The translations under genes and the position numbers were made by a program. A DNA stretch of 64,000 nucleotides from an uncultured Bacteroidales bacterium (lineage in GTDB: Bacteria; Bacteroidota; Bacteroidia; Bacteroidales; F082): contig CAMYXV010000002.1 of the NCBI GenBank assembly GCA_947303055.1, positions 1-64,000 of the forward strand. Direction: 5' to 3'. The notes under the pieces are model-generated. The model ran no database searches, was not told where the DNA came from, and worked only from the letters and a program-made list of their open reading frames with translations. Of the stretch, positions 42,144-50,673 are shown one piece after another. Within the stretch, counting starts at the first letter, position 1, and each line of letters begins with the position of its first letter.

Positions 42144-44396
42144 TTAATACCATCCGTATTCACGCGCTTTTTCATACCATTCGTCAGCCTTATTTTGGTT
42201 CGCTTTCAGTCCAAATAGACCTTCTCTATAAATACCGCTTAATTCATATGCTGCATCAGGGTTTTTTTGTTCTGCCGAAAGTTGCAGCCATTTCAATCCT
42301 TCTTGGGTGTTTTGCTGCGATAAATAGTACCTGCCCAATTGATAATATCCATCTGAGACACCTTGTTCTGCCGCTTTCTGATACCATTTTAAGGCCTCTT
42401 CAAGGTTTTGTTTAACCCCGATGCCTTCTTGATAACACAATCCCAAATTGTATTGGGCGTTGGCGAGACCTTGCTCAGCGGCTTCTCTGTACCATTTCAC
42501 CGCTTCTTCATGGCTTTGAGGCACGCCTTTTCCATCATCGTACATGTTGCCTAAATTGCATTGGGCTCTTGCGTATCCTTGTTCGGCCGCTTTTCTATAC
42601 CATTTCACAGCCTCTGCTTCATCTTCTGCAACACCTAAACCATTCGCATACATCCAACCTAAGTCGTTTTGTGCCCCTGCATAGCCTTGTTCAGCCGCCA
42701 TGCGATACCATTTCTCTGCCTCAAAAAAGTCTTCTTCAATGGCTTCACCGTTATAGTACATTTTTCCTATATTATATTGTGCCAAAGGAAGTCCTTGATT
42801 TGCCGCTTTTTGAAACCATCGCATTGCCTCTGAATAGTCTTGATTAACGCCATAACCTTTGAAATACATATATCCTAAATTGTTTTGTCCCGTAGCATCA
42901 CCTTGCTCAGCGGCTAAACGGAACCATTTCACGGCCTCTGAATAGTCTTTATCAACGCCTATTCCATGAAGATAGCAGAAACCCAAATTGTTTTGTCCAC
43001 CATCATCACCTTGTTCGGCTGCCTTGCGGTACCATTTCACGGCCTCTGAATGGTCTTTATCAACGCCTATTCCTAGTTCGTACATATAACCCAAATGGCG
43101 TTGTGCCTTATCAAGGCCTTGCGCTGCTGCCAAACGATACCATTTCACTGCTTCAGCATGGTCTTGTTGTACTGCATAACCATAATAATACAGCTCTCCT
43201 ATGCCATCTTGTCCTCTGGCGTTGCCATGCTCTGCCGCTTCACGGTAGCATCTCAAAGCCTCTTCGTAGTTCTTGGCGTCGTAATAATCATCGCCTTGTT
43301 TGGAAATTTTATCATAGTTGATGTTGCTCAACATGACTTTCATAGCCTTCTTCTCGTCCTTGGTGATGGTGATAGTTTCGACATGGTCTACATAGCCGTC
43401 GAGGGTCAGCTTCACCTCATGTTGCCCAATTATTATTTGTGGAATACTCTTCGGTGTTTTCCCCACTTCCTTACCGTCAATGTAAATCGTGGCTAAGTTG
43501 GGCGTGCTCTCCACATTCAGCGAGCCATAGATGGGTGTAGGAGCAGGCAAGGTGATGGTCTGCCCGTTCATGGTAGGAGTAATCTCTTTCGAGACCATGC
43601 TGGTCTCGTGGTTGGCTTGCTTGCACTCTATCTTGTATGTGCCATCACCCAAAGAACCCGTCCAAGTGCGTGTGCCTTTCTTTACATTGTTCACCCATAT
43701 TTCGGCATCAGCATCCACTGTAAGTGTGATTTCAGCAAAATTGGGTTTCAATGTCACAGGTACAATTTTCGTGTTCTCGGGGTCGTCCACAATCACATTG
43801 CCTGTCTCGGTGAAATAGTCGGAAGCCATCACACGATAACTGTATGTGCCAAAATTGACATATTTCATGGCGGTTCCATCGGCATCCACACTCCAAAGTT
43901 GGCCATCCACTTCAAGCATGGCATTGGCAGGCGTAATCTGGAACATAAGGTATTGTTGCGTAGGTATATTTTCTCCCCGCTCCTTCACGACAAATGACTG
44001 TGTACCAAGAAGGACCACCTTATATGTGTGCAATGCTTCAACCCGGGCAACATGGTCAAGAAGGTGAAGCTCGAATTGTCCCATGTCACGATGCATGATG
44101 CGCAGATATTTCAATCCGGGCGATACCCATAACCATATCTCGCCGTTGCGGTTGGCACGTTCCACAATCTCTGAACCCAAGTCCGTCTTGAAGGTGAATC
44201 CCTCACGCTGTTCGGAAGCGATGTTCTGTGTGGCCACACGAAGCAAGGCGCATTGGCGGTCGTTGTGGTCTGTTTTCATTTCTTCCCTTGCCGCGAAATC
44301 GTTAGGTAAAGACTCAACGCTCGTTATCTCAAAGTCCTGAGCGGAGGATGCCATGTTGCATATCAGCATTAGGCAAAGTAAATATATCTTTTTCAT
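42144..44396 (-). CDS. PEGA-domain plus Sel1-repeat protein
   Basis: 750 aa; PEGA GSLNVESTPNLATIYIDGKEVGKTPKSIPQIIIGQHEVKLTLDGY; about ten Sel1 repeats (AEAVKWYRLAAAQGLDKAQRHLGYMYELGIGV). Confidence 0.92.
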   Translation of the reverse strand: MKKIYLLCLMLICNMASSAQDFEITSVESLPNDFAAREEMKTDHNDRQCALLRVATQNIASEQREGFTFKTDLGSEIVERANRNGEIWLWVSPGLKYLRIMHRDMGQFELHLLDHVARVEALHTYKVVLLGTQSFVVKERGENIPTQQYLMFQITPANAMLEVDGQLWSVDADGTAMKYVNFGTYSYRVMASDYFTETGNVIVDDPENTKIVPVTLKPNFAEITLTVDADAEIWVNNVKKGTRTWTGSLGDGTYKIECKQANHETSMVSKEITPTMNGQTITLPAPTPIYGSLNVESTPNLATIYIDGKEVGKTPKSIPQIIIGQHEVKLTLDGYVDHVETITITKDEKKAMKVMLSNINYDKISKQGDDYYDAKNYEEALRCYREAAEHGNARGQDGIGELYYYGYAVQQDHAEAVKWYRLAAAQGLDKAQRHLGYMYELGIGVDKDHSEAVKWYRKAAEQGDDGGQNNLGFCYLHGIGVDKDYSEAVKWFRLAAEQGDATGQNNLGYMYFKGYGVNQDYSEAMRWFQKAANQGLPLAQYNIGKMYYNGEAIEEDFFEAEKWYRMAAEQGYAGAQNDLGWMYANGLGVAEDEAEAVKWYRKAAEQGYARAQCNLGNMYDDGKGVPQSHEEAVKWYREAAEQGLANAQYNLGLCYQEGIGVKQNLEEALKWYQKAAEQGVSDGYYQLGRYYLSQQNTQEGLKWLQLSAEQKNPDAAYELSGIYREGLFGLKANQNKADEWYEKAREYGWY

Positions 44397-44451
44397 CGTT
44401 GGTTAGGTTTGTTTGTAACAATAGAGCCACAAAGATACAGGTTTTAGTCCG
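44040..44451 (-). repeat. Duplicated promoter plus N-terminal coding segment, copy A
   Basis: Near-identical over about 400 bp to 46283-46695 (promoter, leader and first ~115 codons), with scattered mismatches. Confidence 0.85.
44420..44451 (-). promoter_or_regulatory. Copy 2 of conserved bipartite upstream motif
   Basis: CGGACTAAAACCTGTATCTTTGTGGCTCTATT, 23 nt upstream of ATG at 44396. Confidence 0.7.
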
Positions 44452-44477
44452 AAATTAGTAAAATTTTGTATTACGCC

Positions 44478-44519
44478 ACAAAAAGAGATGGAGGCAGCCA
44501 CTCGAGCTACCTCCATCTT
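44478..44519 (-). terminator. Terminator downstream of 44572..46641
   Basis: GATGGAGGCAGCCACTCGAGCTACCTCCATC hairpin with T-rich minus-strand tail. Confidence 0.7.
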
Positions 44520-44571
44520 CTGTCCGTATTGAAATCTTTGGATTCTTTTCTTTTATCTGATGTTTCTATTC

Positions 44572-46641
44572 TTAATATTCAGTGGGGCAGACGAGGCGGA
44601 CACTGTGACCTGTTCCTCGTGTATTAGAGCCAGACAAATCCAACCACCAATCCCCCAAGCTCATGTAATAAACTATGTCATGATTGTTTGAAGAAGACCA
44701 GTACACGCCATAGACTCCTGCCGATTCAACTTTATTGTCAGAATACCGTGAGCCAGCAGCAGGTAAAAAGACAGCTCCAGCCGTTTCCAATTTCTTCCAT
44801 TGCGAAACTGACAAATTGTTTATGGAAAAATCTTCGTATTTTTGGTTTGTATTATATAATTTATAGGTATTTTTCTGCCAATCATCTGGCAACAAAATCA
44901 CTCCATTGACACCATTAACTTTAGCTTTTGCAAAACGAATACCAGAAGTGGTGTTACGAGCCATTAAAACAAAATCCCACTCTTCTTCGGTCAAAGTACG
45001 CCACAATCCAGGTTGGTTTCCGCCGTTGCTAATAGCGTTATAAACACCCCAGTCAGCGTTAGCATATTCTCCTGTTAAGCTGTTCTCATAAGAACCTCCG
45101 GGATAATACCTGTTGTTATAGGAATGAGTAGACCATGGTTGATAGCATATAGCTCCGCTATTCCATCCACTTGTTCCCCAGCCGAACAAATCTATCCAAC
45201 CACTATAATTTGACGATGCTTCACTATTATCACTATCACTAACTGTACCCCCTACGTTCCCATCAGAATCAGGATGCTTTGATCCAACAAAGTCCCACTG
45301 GTTTTCTGCAAATCGCCATGTGTTTGTCGAAGCCTGATATTGCAGATTGCCTTGGGAGAAATAGACTTGTTTTGTAGAACTTATCGAGAACTTTCCAGAT
45401 ATTGCGCCTTCAGGTATTTGTATCGCTGGTTTTAAAGAATTCTGTATTTCATGTTCTCCATCATCGTTCTGCACAACATTGTTTTCAGAAAGTGCAAGGC
45501 GGAAGCCATTAAAAGTAACCCAGTTTTCTGGATCTTCACCGTCCCTAAATGACACACGGCAACGCTCTGCATAATTAATACAACTACCGCCACGTACCAC
45601 ATTGGCTGACAACACATTCGAAGGCCCCTGTGGGTTGTATGAAGGTGACTTTTCGTAGTAATCCCTATCGTACAAATCACTACACCACTCCCAAATATTT
45701 CCACTCATATCGTAAATGCCAAGCTCATTTGGCAATTTAGACTTTACTCTTTGAATGCTTCCATCGCCACTATTTTCAATATATACAGCAACATCACCAA
45801 TATTGTTACTACCTGCATACTTGTATCCTTTGCTCTTCCTTCCTCCCCTCGCTGCATATTCCCATTCGGCCTCTGTAGGCAAGCGGAAACTCTTCCCTGT
45901 CAGACGATTCAATTTGGGAAGAAACTCGCTCACGATTACATCCCAACCAACCTCAACAGGAAGATCGTCACCTTGATAGTAGCTTGGGTTTGTTCCCATC
46001 ACTGCCATCCACAAGGCTTGTGTCACTTCGGTTTCACCAATATAAAAATTATCCAATGTCACGCTATGGACAGGCTTTTCGGAATAAAAGGCATCCTCGT
46101 CATAATTCCGATCATCAGAATTAGTTATTTGTGCTCCCATCCAAAAAGTTCCCCCTTTCACCAATTTCATCGTGAAGCTCACGCCTCCCACTGTGAAGTT
46201 CTCCTCGTGAACTTCTTCATCTTTCGGCTCTTCTGTCATTGCCATCGTCCCACGGATGACAATTTTATAAGTGTGCAATGCTTCAATCCGGGCAACATGG
46301 TCAAGAAGGTGAAGCTCGTATTGTCCCATGTCGCTGTGCCTGATGCGCAGATATTTCAATCCGGGCGATACCCATAACCATATCTCGCCGTTGCGGTTGG
46401 CACGTTCCACAATCTCTGAACCCAAGTCCGTCTTGAAGGTGAATCCCTCACGCTGTTCGGAAGCGATGTTCTGTGTGGCCACACGAAGCAAGGCGCATTG
46501 GCGGTCGTTGTGGTCGGTTTTCATTTCTTCCCTTGCCGCGAAATCGTTAGGCAAGGACTCAACGCTCGTTATCTCAAAGTCCTGAGCGGAGGATACCATG
46601 CTGCAGATCAGCATTAGGCAAAGTAAATATATCTTTTTCAT
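44572..46641 (-). CDS. SUMF1/FGE-sulfatase-domain protein with C-terminal FISUMP domain
   Basis: 689 aa; FTMKLVKGGTFWMGAQ...PVHSVTLDNFYIGETEVTQALWMAVMGTNPSY...RLPTEAEWEYAARGG...VVRGGSC...FRLALS; then FSISSTKQVYFSQGNLQYQASTNTWRFAENQWDFVG. Confidence 0.9.
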   Translation of the reverse strand: MKKIYLLCLMLICSMVSSAQDFEITSVESLPNDFAAREEMKTDHNDRQCALLRVATQNIASEQREGFTFKTDLGSEIVERANRNGEIWLWVSPGLKYLRIRHSDMGQYELHLLDHVARIEALHTYKIVIRGTMAMTEEPKDEEVHEENFTVGGVSFTMKLVKGGTFWMGAQITNSDDRNYDEDAFYSEKPVHSVTLDNFYIGETEVTQALWMAVMGTNPSYYQGDDLPVEVGWDVIVSEFLPKLNRLTGKSFRLPTEAEWEYAARGGRKSKGYKYAGSNNIGDVAVYIENSGDGSIQRVKSKLPNELGIYDMSGNIWEWCSDLYDRDYYEKSPSYNPQGPSNVLSANVVRGGSCINYAERCRVSFRDGEDPENWVTFNGFRLALSENNVVQNDDGEHEIQNSLKPAIQIPEGAISGKFSISSTKQVYFSQGNLQYQASTNTWRFAENQWDFVGSKHPDSDGNVGGTVSDSDNSEASSNYSGWIDLFGWGTSGWNSGAICYQPWSTHSYNNRYYPGGSYENSLTGEYANADWGVYNAISNGGNQPGLWRTLTEEEWDFVLMARNTTSGIRFAKAKVNGVNGVILLPDDWQKNTYKLYNTNQKYEDFSINNLSVSQWKKLETAGAVFLPAAGSRYSDNKVESAGVYGVYWSSSNNHDIVYYMSLGDWWLDLSGSNTRGTGHSVRLVCPTEY

Positions 46642-46695
46642 CGTTGGTTAGTTTTGTTTAAAGAATAGAGCCACAAAGATACAGGTTTTAGTCCG
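46283..46695 (-). repeat. Duplicated promoter plus N-terminal coding segment, copy B
   Basis: See 44040-44451. Confidence 0.85.
46664..46695 (-). promoter_or_regulatory. Copy 3 of conserved bipartite upstream motif
   Basis: CGGACTAAAACCTGTATCTTTGTGGCTCTATT, 22 nt upstream of ATG at 46641. Confidence 0.7.
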
Positions 46696-46717
46696 AAACG
46701 GTAAAGATTTTCATACA

Positions 46718-46760
46718 ACAAAAAAAGCGAAGGAGGCAATGCCTTAGTTGTCTCCTTCAC
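46718..46760 (-). terminator. Terminator downstream of 46788..47423
   Basis: GAAGGAGGCAATGCCTTAGTTGTCTCCTTC with A-tract (T on minus strand). Confidence 0.7.
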
Positions 46761-46787
46761 TACGAGGCTGTGTCATCTAAAGTATCA

Positions 46788-47423
46788 TCAGAACTTCAAG
46801 ATTCTATCAAGCTGGTTCGAAAGCTCATCGGCCTTCTTTTCGAGGTCTTCACGCATGGTCTGCTTGTACGAGTCCAACGCAAGGTCGTGGCTATACATGG
46901 TCATGACACGCACTTCCACATTGCCGTTGGGCAGGTCGCGATAGATGTCGACAGGTACAATGACGCGACTCAACTTCTGCGCGACGAGGTTTTTGCTGGC
47001 TGCTGCACTTTCGGCCAACGAAGCAGCCTCCTTCTGCGAGAGTTCCTTGTTGCCAAGCTTGGTCTCAATCAGCTGAGCAATTTGGGTTTCAATCATGCCA
47101 GCAAGTTCGAGTTTCGAAAGGTTTAAGGCCATGAAGCGAGCAGCATCGTATGTTTCGCCTACCGTCGTGGCCTCACCTTCAACGTACTTGCAGTAGCCTT
47201 TGTCATCGAGTTCGGCGTGCCTTCTATACACTTCACTCAATTGAGCCTCCATGCTAGGTTTGCCGAATTGTACCTTCCAGCCTTCCTTTTTGTACTCTCT
47301 GACTTGCTTATTAATATTTCTTATGTCAGCCTTTTGTTGCTTAGTGAGTCCACTCTGCGAACTGCAGCTGGCCATCATGATGACTGAGAGTACAATCCCT
47401 AAAATCATAATTAACTTTTTCAT
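46788..47423 (-). CDS. Lipoprotein, LPP20-like
   Basis: 211 aa; MKKLIMILGIVLSVIMMASCSSQSG lipobox; GETYDAARFMALNLSKLELAGMIETQIAQLIETKLGNKELSQKEAA. Confidence 0.75.
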   Translation of the reverse strand: MKKLIMILGIVLSVIMMASCSSQSGLTKQQKADIRNINKQVREYKKEGWKVQFGKPSMEAQLSEVYRRHAELDDKGYCKYVEGEATTVGETYDAARFMALNLSKLELAGMIETQIAQLIETKLGNKELSQKEAASLAESAAASKNLVAQKLSRVIVPVDIYRDLPNGNVEVRVMTMYSHDLALDSYKQTMREDLEKKADELSNQLDRILKF

Positions 47424-47498
47424 TGCTTTGTTCCTTTCGTTTTTAGTGAATAATTATTGTTTGTGTTTGATTGATGAATTTGTTTGCTTCATTTGCCC

Positions 47499-47530
47499 AA
47501 TAGTGTCTTCAAGTCGTTGTTTTTAGTCCG
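47499..47530 (-). promoter_or_regulatory. Copy 4 of conserved bipartite upstream motif
   Basis: CGGACTAAAAACAACGACTTGAAGACACTATT, 75 nt upstream of ATG at 47423. Confidence 0.6.
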
Positions 47531-47563
47531 AAAAAAAGCAATTTTTTTCATTATTTTTGCAAC

Positions 47564-49009
47564 TTATTGATTTTCAACCAACGGCACAACCCAAGGTATG
47601 ATGGGAGAAGGTGTATAGTCGCCCGTCCATTCGTCATAGCCGTCGCAGAAGACAATCACGCGCTGAACTCGGTCTTGTTTCTCGAACGGAATCTCGATAC
47701 GGAACTGGCCCATGTTGTCGGTTTTAGTCTCCATGTCTTGGAGGCGCACCGTGGCGTTTGCGATGGACTGGCCCGTCTTAAAGTCTTTCACCTGGCCGAA
47801 GACCACTCCATAGTCGTTGTTACGGCGGAGCGAGAGGCTGAAGGCCTTTTGCACCGGCACGAGCGTATCGATAGGGAGGTAGCCTTGGGCCTCAAACACG
47901 ACATGCACAGGGATGTTTCTATATTTATAAGGTATATCGTTAAGGAACACCGAAGGATTGTCTGCCGTCAAAGCGAAGGTCTGCACGGCGTTGTCGGCAT
48001 ACTCGCAGCGCAGTGTGCCTTTCTCGAAGGGCATGCTGGGAATGCTGTAGGCTTTGTCTTCGATGTAATTCACCTTCATCTGATAGGGTGTCGACAAACG
48101 CCAGATGAAGTAGGCGGCGTAAGCTGCCAAAACGAGCAGCATGCATCCAATAAGATAAAATTTCACCTTGTGTTTCGGGGTCTCTGCGTCAGTAGAAGGG
48201 GTGCTTTGGATATACCCGTCTTCCGCCAACCGTTTGATGATTTCCTCGTAGGCCACGTCGGCGAACTTGCGAACATAGCCCAGTTGGTAGTTGAAGTTCT
48301 CCATTTCGGGATTCGAGGCGAGCGGTGCGGCCTGTTTTGTGGCCACCATGAAGCATCCGGTGCTTTTCCAGTGTTCCATGAAGTCTTTAGCCAAGAAGAC
48401 TTGTTCGTTTTCGGGATGGGAGGGGTCTCGCACCACCACTTTCAGGTGTTCCTTGTCGGTGGTATCGATGCCGACCACAAGCATCACATGTTGTGCTTTG
48501 TCGTTGGCGACATCGGTTTCATTGTCCACGCCGACGATAATCTTATGGCCTTGGCTCAGTTCGTGCATGATGTGGTAGATGCCAGCATTGCGCATTTGCA
48601 CCGACTCCACGCCGTAAGTGTTGAGCAACTCGCCCACAAAGTCGAACGCACTGCCTTTACCTTCTTCAAACCATCCGTTTTTCTTGGCCAATTCGGTTAG
48701 TTCCTCCACCGAGGCTTCGATGCCGTAGTTGGCCAGCACCATCTGTTGTGCCTTGATGGCGCAGTCCATTTTTTCAGAGGCGGCAGCCATAGCAAGGTCG
48801 TCATAGTCGAACATCGACCTAGCGAAAACGGATGTGTTAGCGATATCATCCTGATAGGCCATTTCTGCACGAGCCATCAACAGGTCATCCATAGCCTCTT
48901 CGTTTTCGGAGAGATAGGCTTCAACGGCAGAGCGTTCCTCTTCCGTCAGGTTACCCTCCAGGTAACAAGCGATCAGTTCATCCGTGATTTCTATTCTGTC
49001 GTTGTTCAT
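47564..49009 (-). CDS. Candidate anti-sigma-like transmembrane protein with C39-like cysteine peptidase domain and carboxypeptidase-regulatory-like C-terminus
   Basis: 481 aa; N-terminal ITDELIACYLEGNLTEEERSAVEAYLSENEEAMDDLL (anti-sigma-like helix bundle), MDCAIKAQQMVLANYG...HVMLVVGIDT...VVRDPSHP (C39-like C/H/D), TM YLIGCMLLVLAAYAAYFIW, GQVKDFKTGQSIANATVRLQDMETKTDNMGQFRI. Confidence 0.8.
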   Translation of the reverse strand: MNNDRIEITDELIACYLEGNLTEEERSAVEAYLSENEEAMDDLLMARAEMAYQDDIANTSVFARSMFDYDDLAMAAASEKMDCAIKAQQMVLANYGIEASVEELTELAKKNGWFEEGKGSAFDFVGELLNTYGVESVQMRNAGIYHIMHELSQGHKIIVGVDNETDVANDKAQHVMLVVGIDTTDKEHLKVVVRDPSHPENEQVFLAKDFMEHWKSTGCFMVATKQAAPLASNPEMENFNYQLGYVRKFADVAYEEIIKRLAEDGYIQSTPSTDAETPKHKVKFYLIGCMLLVLAAYAAYFIWRLSTPYQMKVNYIEDKAYSIPSMPFEKGTLRCEYADNAVQTFALTADNPSVFLNDIPYKYRNIPVHVVFEAQGYLPIDTLVPVQKAFSLSLRRNNDYGVVFGQVKDFKTGQSIANATVRLQDMETKTDNMGQFRIEIPFEKQDRVQRVIVFCDGYDEWTGDYTPSPIIPWVVPLVENQ

Positions 49010-49590
49010 ATTTCTTTGTCTTTCAATAAGGTTCTCAATTCCATTTTTGCTTTTTTAATGAGGTTGTACACAGCCAAGACAGTGCATCCCAAGTCTTTTG
49101 CAATATCCTCGGCACTTTTTCCTGTCAGCGACGCCAGCAGTGCAAATCTCTCGCGAGGTTTAGAGAGGCGGTTTATCGCTTTGTATAAGTCGAGACGGTT
49201 CATTTCATGTAGTATGTCAAAGTCATCGGCCTGATTCTTTTGGACTTCTTCTATTAATTGAGGGTCTACCGCCACCAATTTAGTCTGACTTTGGCGTTTT
49301 TTTTTGAAATATCGCAGTGCAACGACCGTCATCCAAGTGTTGAGCGACGCCTTGAACTCGAACTTACGGAGACAGTTCCAGTCATTCTCACGCAAATACA
49401 GATAGAACTCTGTAATCAGTTCCTCTTTCTTACCTTGCGAATGAAACACGCTGTTGACAATGTGGGCGAACATTCCGTTGCAGCGGTGGAAAAACACATA
49501 TTCCACCGCCTCCTTGTCATTAGCCAAAAGCTGCCCGACCAACTCGCGGTCGGGCACGCTGTCGAAGTAGGCGATTCTTCTATCAAGCAT
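49006..49590 (-). CDS. ECF-type RNA polymerase sigma factor
   Basis: 194 aa; region 2-like EAVEYVFFHRCNGMFAHIVNSVFHSQGKKEELITEFYLYLREND; region 4 RERFALLASLTGKSAEDIAKDLGCTVLAVYNLIKKAKMELRTLL. ATGA overlap with 47564..49009. Confidence 0.88.
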   Translation of the reverse strand: MLDRRIAYFDSVPDRELVGQLLANDKEAVEYVFFHRCNGMFAHIVNSVFHSQGKKEELITEFYLYLRENDWNCLRKFEFKASLNTWMTVVALRYFKKKRQSQTKLVAVDPQLIEEVQKNQADDFDILHEMNRLDLYKAINRLSKPRERFALLASLTGKSAEDIAKDLGCTVLAVYNLIKKAKMELRTLLKDKEI

Positions 49591-49599
49591 ATAATAATG

Positions 49600-50613
49600 T
49601 TAGTTTTCAAGCAGTTGCTTTATCTTGTTGATTTTGTCCTGCACCTCAATGCCTTCCATGAGATCCAGCATCTCGTACATATTCAAGGCCTTGGTGAAGT
49701 ATTTTCGTGAAGCTTCGTCCCAGCCTCTCTGCTTATATAGCACGCCGAGATAGGCGCATAACTTGGCATATTTCATGGCGGATGGCGTAAAGTCGCGTTC
49801 AAACAATTTGGCGTAGGTCTGTAGCACCATGATGTCATTGTAGAGCGAATCCGACTCAGGCAGTGTGTCGGTTGCCAGGCTGGCCACAGGCACTTCGGGG
49901 ACTTGCATCGGGAAAGCAACTGTAAAACCGCTGTAGGCTTGCATCACGCTAAGGTAGGGTTTGCCGTCCACCAAAGCCATGGCACCTTCAATGTCGTTGG
50001 TTTCCAGCTTTTCGGCCAAAGCCACAGTGGCTGCATCCGTATTATCGGCATTGACACGAGCGAAGGCATCAGCATAATTCGATAAGCTTTTGTAGGATTG
50101 ATGCAGTTCGTCCTCTGCTTTCAATTTCCAGTATTGGTACTCTTTCATGCTGATTTTTTGCTGCGCGAGTTCCGTATTCAAAAGGGTCATAGTGGCATCG
50201 TAGCGCTCCACGCAAGCAGCCTCCGCTAAGCCATAGTAGCGTTTCCGTTCCTTGTCAACTTTGGCTTTGGGGGCCATCTCAACAATCAGTTTCTCACGGT
50301 CTGTAAGGATCCAGCCTTCATTAAAGATATGTATATTTACAACCTCGTAGCCAGATTTTTCGGCAATCACATACACTTTTTCACCAACCTGATGCTCGCT
50401 AAAACTAAGTCTAAACAAGCCGTGGGCGTCGCTGGAAGTGGGCTGATAATCCTGTACGTCAGCGGTTAATCTGATATAGACACCGCTTAATGCCTTACCC
50501 TTGGAATTGGCCTCCACCACTTTGCCATATTGCACCATTTGACCCCTAACGTTTCCGCCAAAACCAAGCAAAAGAAGCACCATCAAGCTGGCAATCAATA
50601 ACATTCTATTCAT
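49600..50613 (-). CDS. Secreted protein with carboxypeptidase-regulatory-like domain and helical TPR-like region
   Basis: Start MNRMLLIASLMVLLLLGFGG; YGKVVEANSKGKALSGVYIRLTADVQDYQPTSSDAHGLFRLSF; C-terminal YAKLCAYLGVLYKQRGWDEASRKYFTKALNMYEML. Confidence 0.75.
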   Translation of the reverse strand: MNRMLLIASLMVLLLLGFGGNVRGQMVQYGKVVEANSKGKALSGVYIRLTADVQDYQPTSSDAHGLFRLSFSEHQVGEKVYVIAEKSGYEVVNIHIFNEGWILTDREKLIVEMAPKAKVDKERKRYYGLAEAACVERYDATMTLLNTELAQQKISMKEYQYWKLKAEDELHQSYKSLSNYADAFARVNADNTDAATVALAEKLETNDIEGAMALVDGKPYLSVMQAYSGFTVAFPMQVPEVPVASLATDTLPESDSLYNDIMVLQTYAKLFERDFTPSAMKYAKLCAYLGVLYKQRGWDEASRKYFTKALNMYEMLDLMEGIEVQDKINKIKQLLEN

Positions 50614-50673
50614 TGTATTTAATATTTTGATGGCGCAAAAATAACACAAATCCAATATAAATTCAAAAGAAGG

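Noticed and set aside
47567-48700. 377-aa plus-strand ORF opposite the C39-like anti-sigma gene
   Set aside because: Antisense shadow of a well-supported coding gene; composition typical of a reverse-frame artefact.
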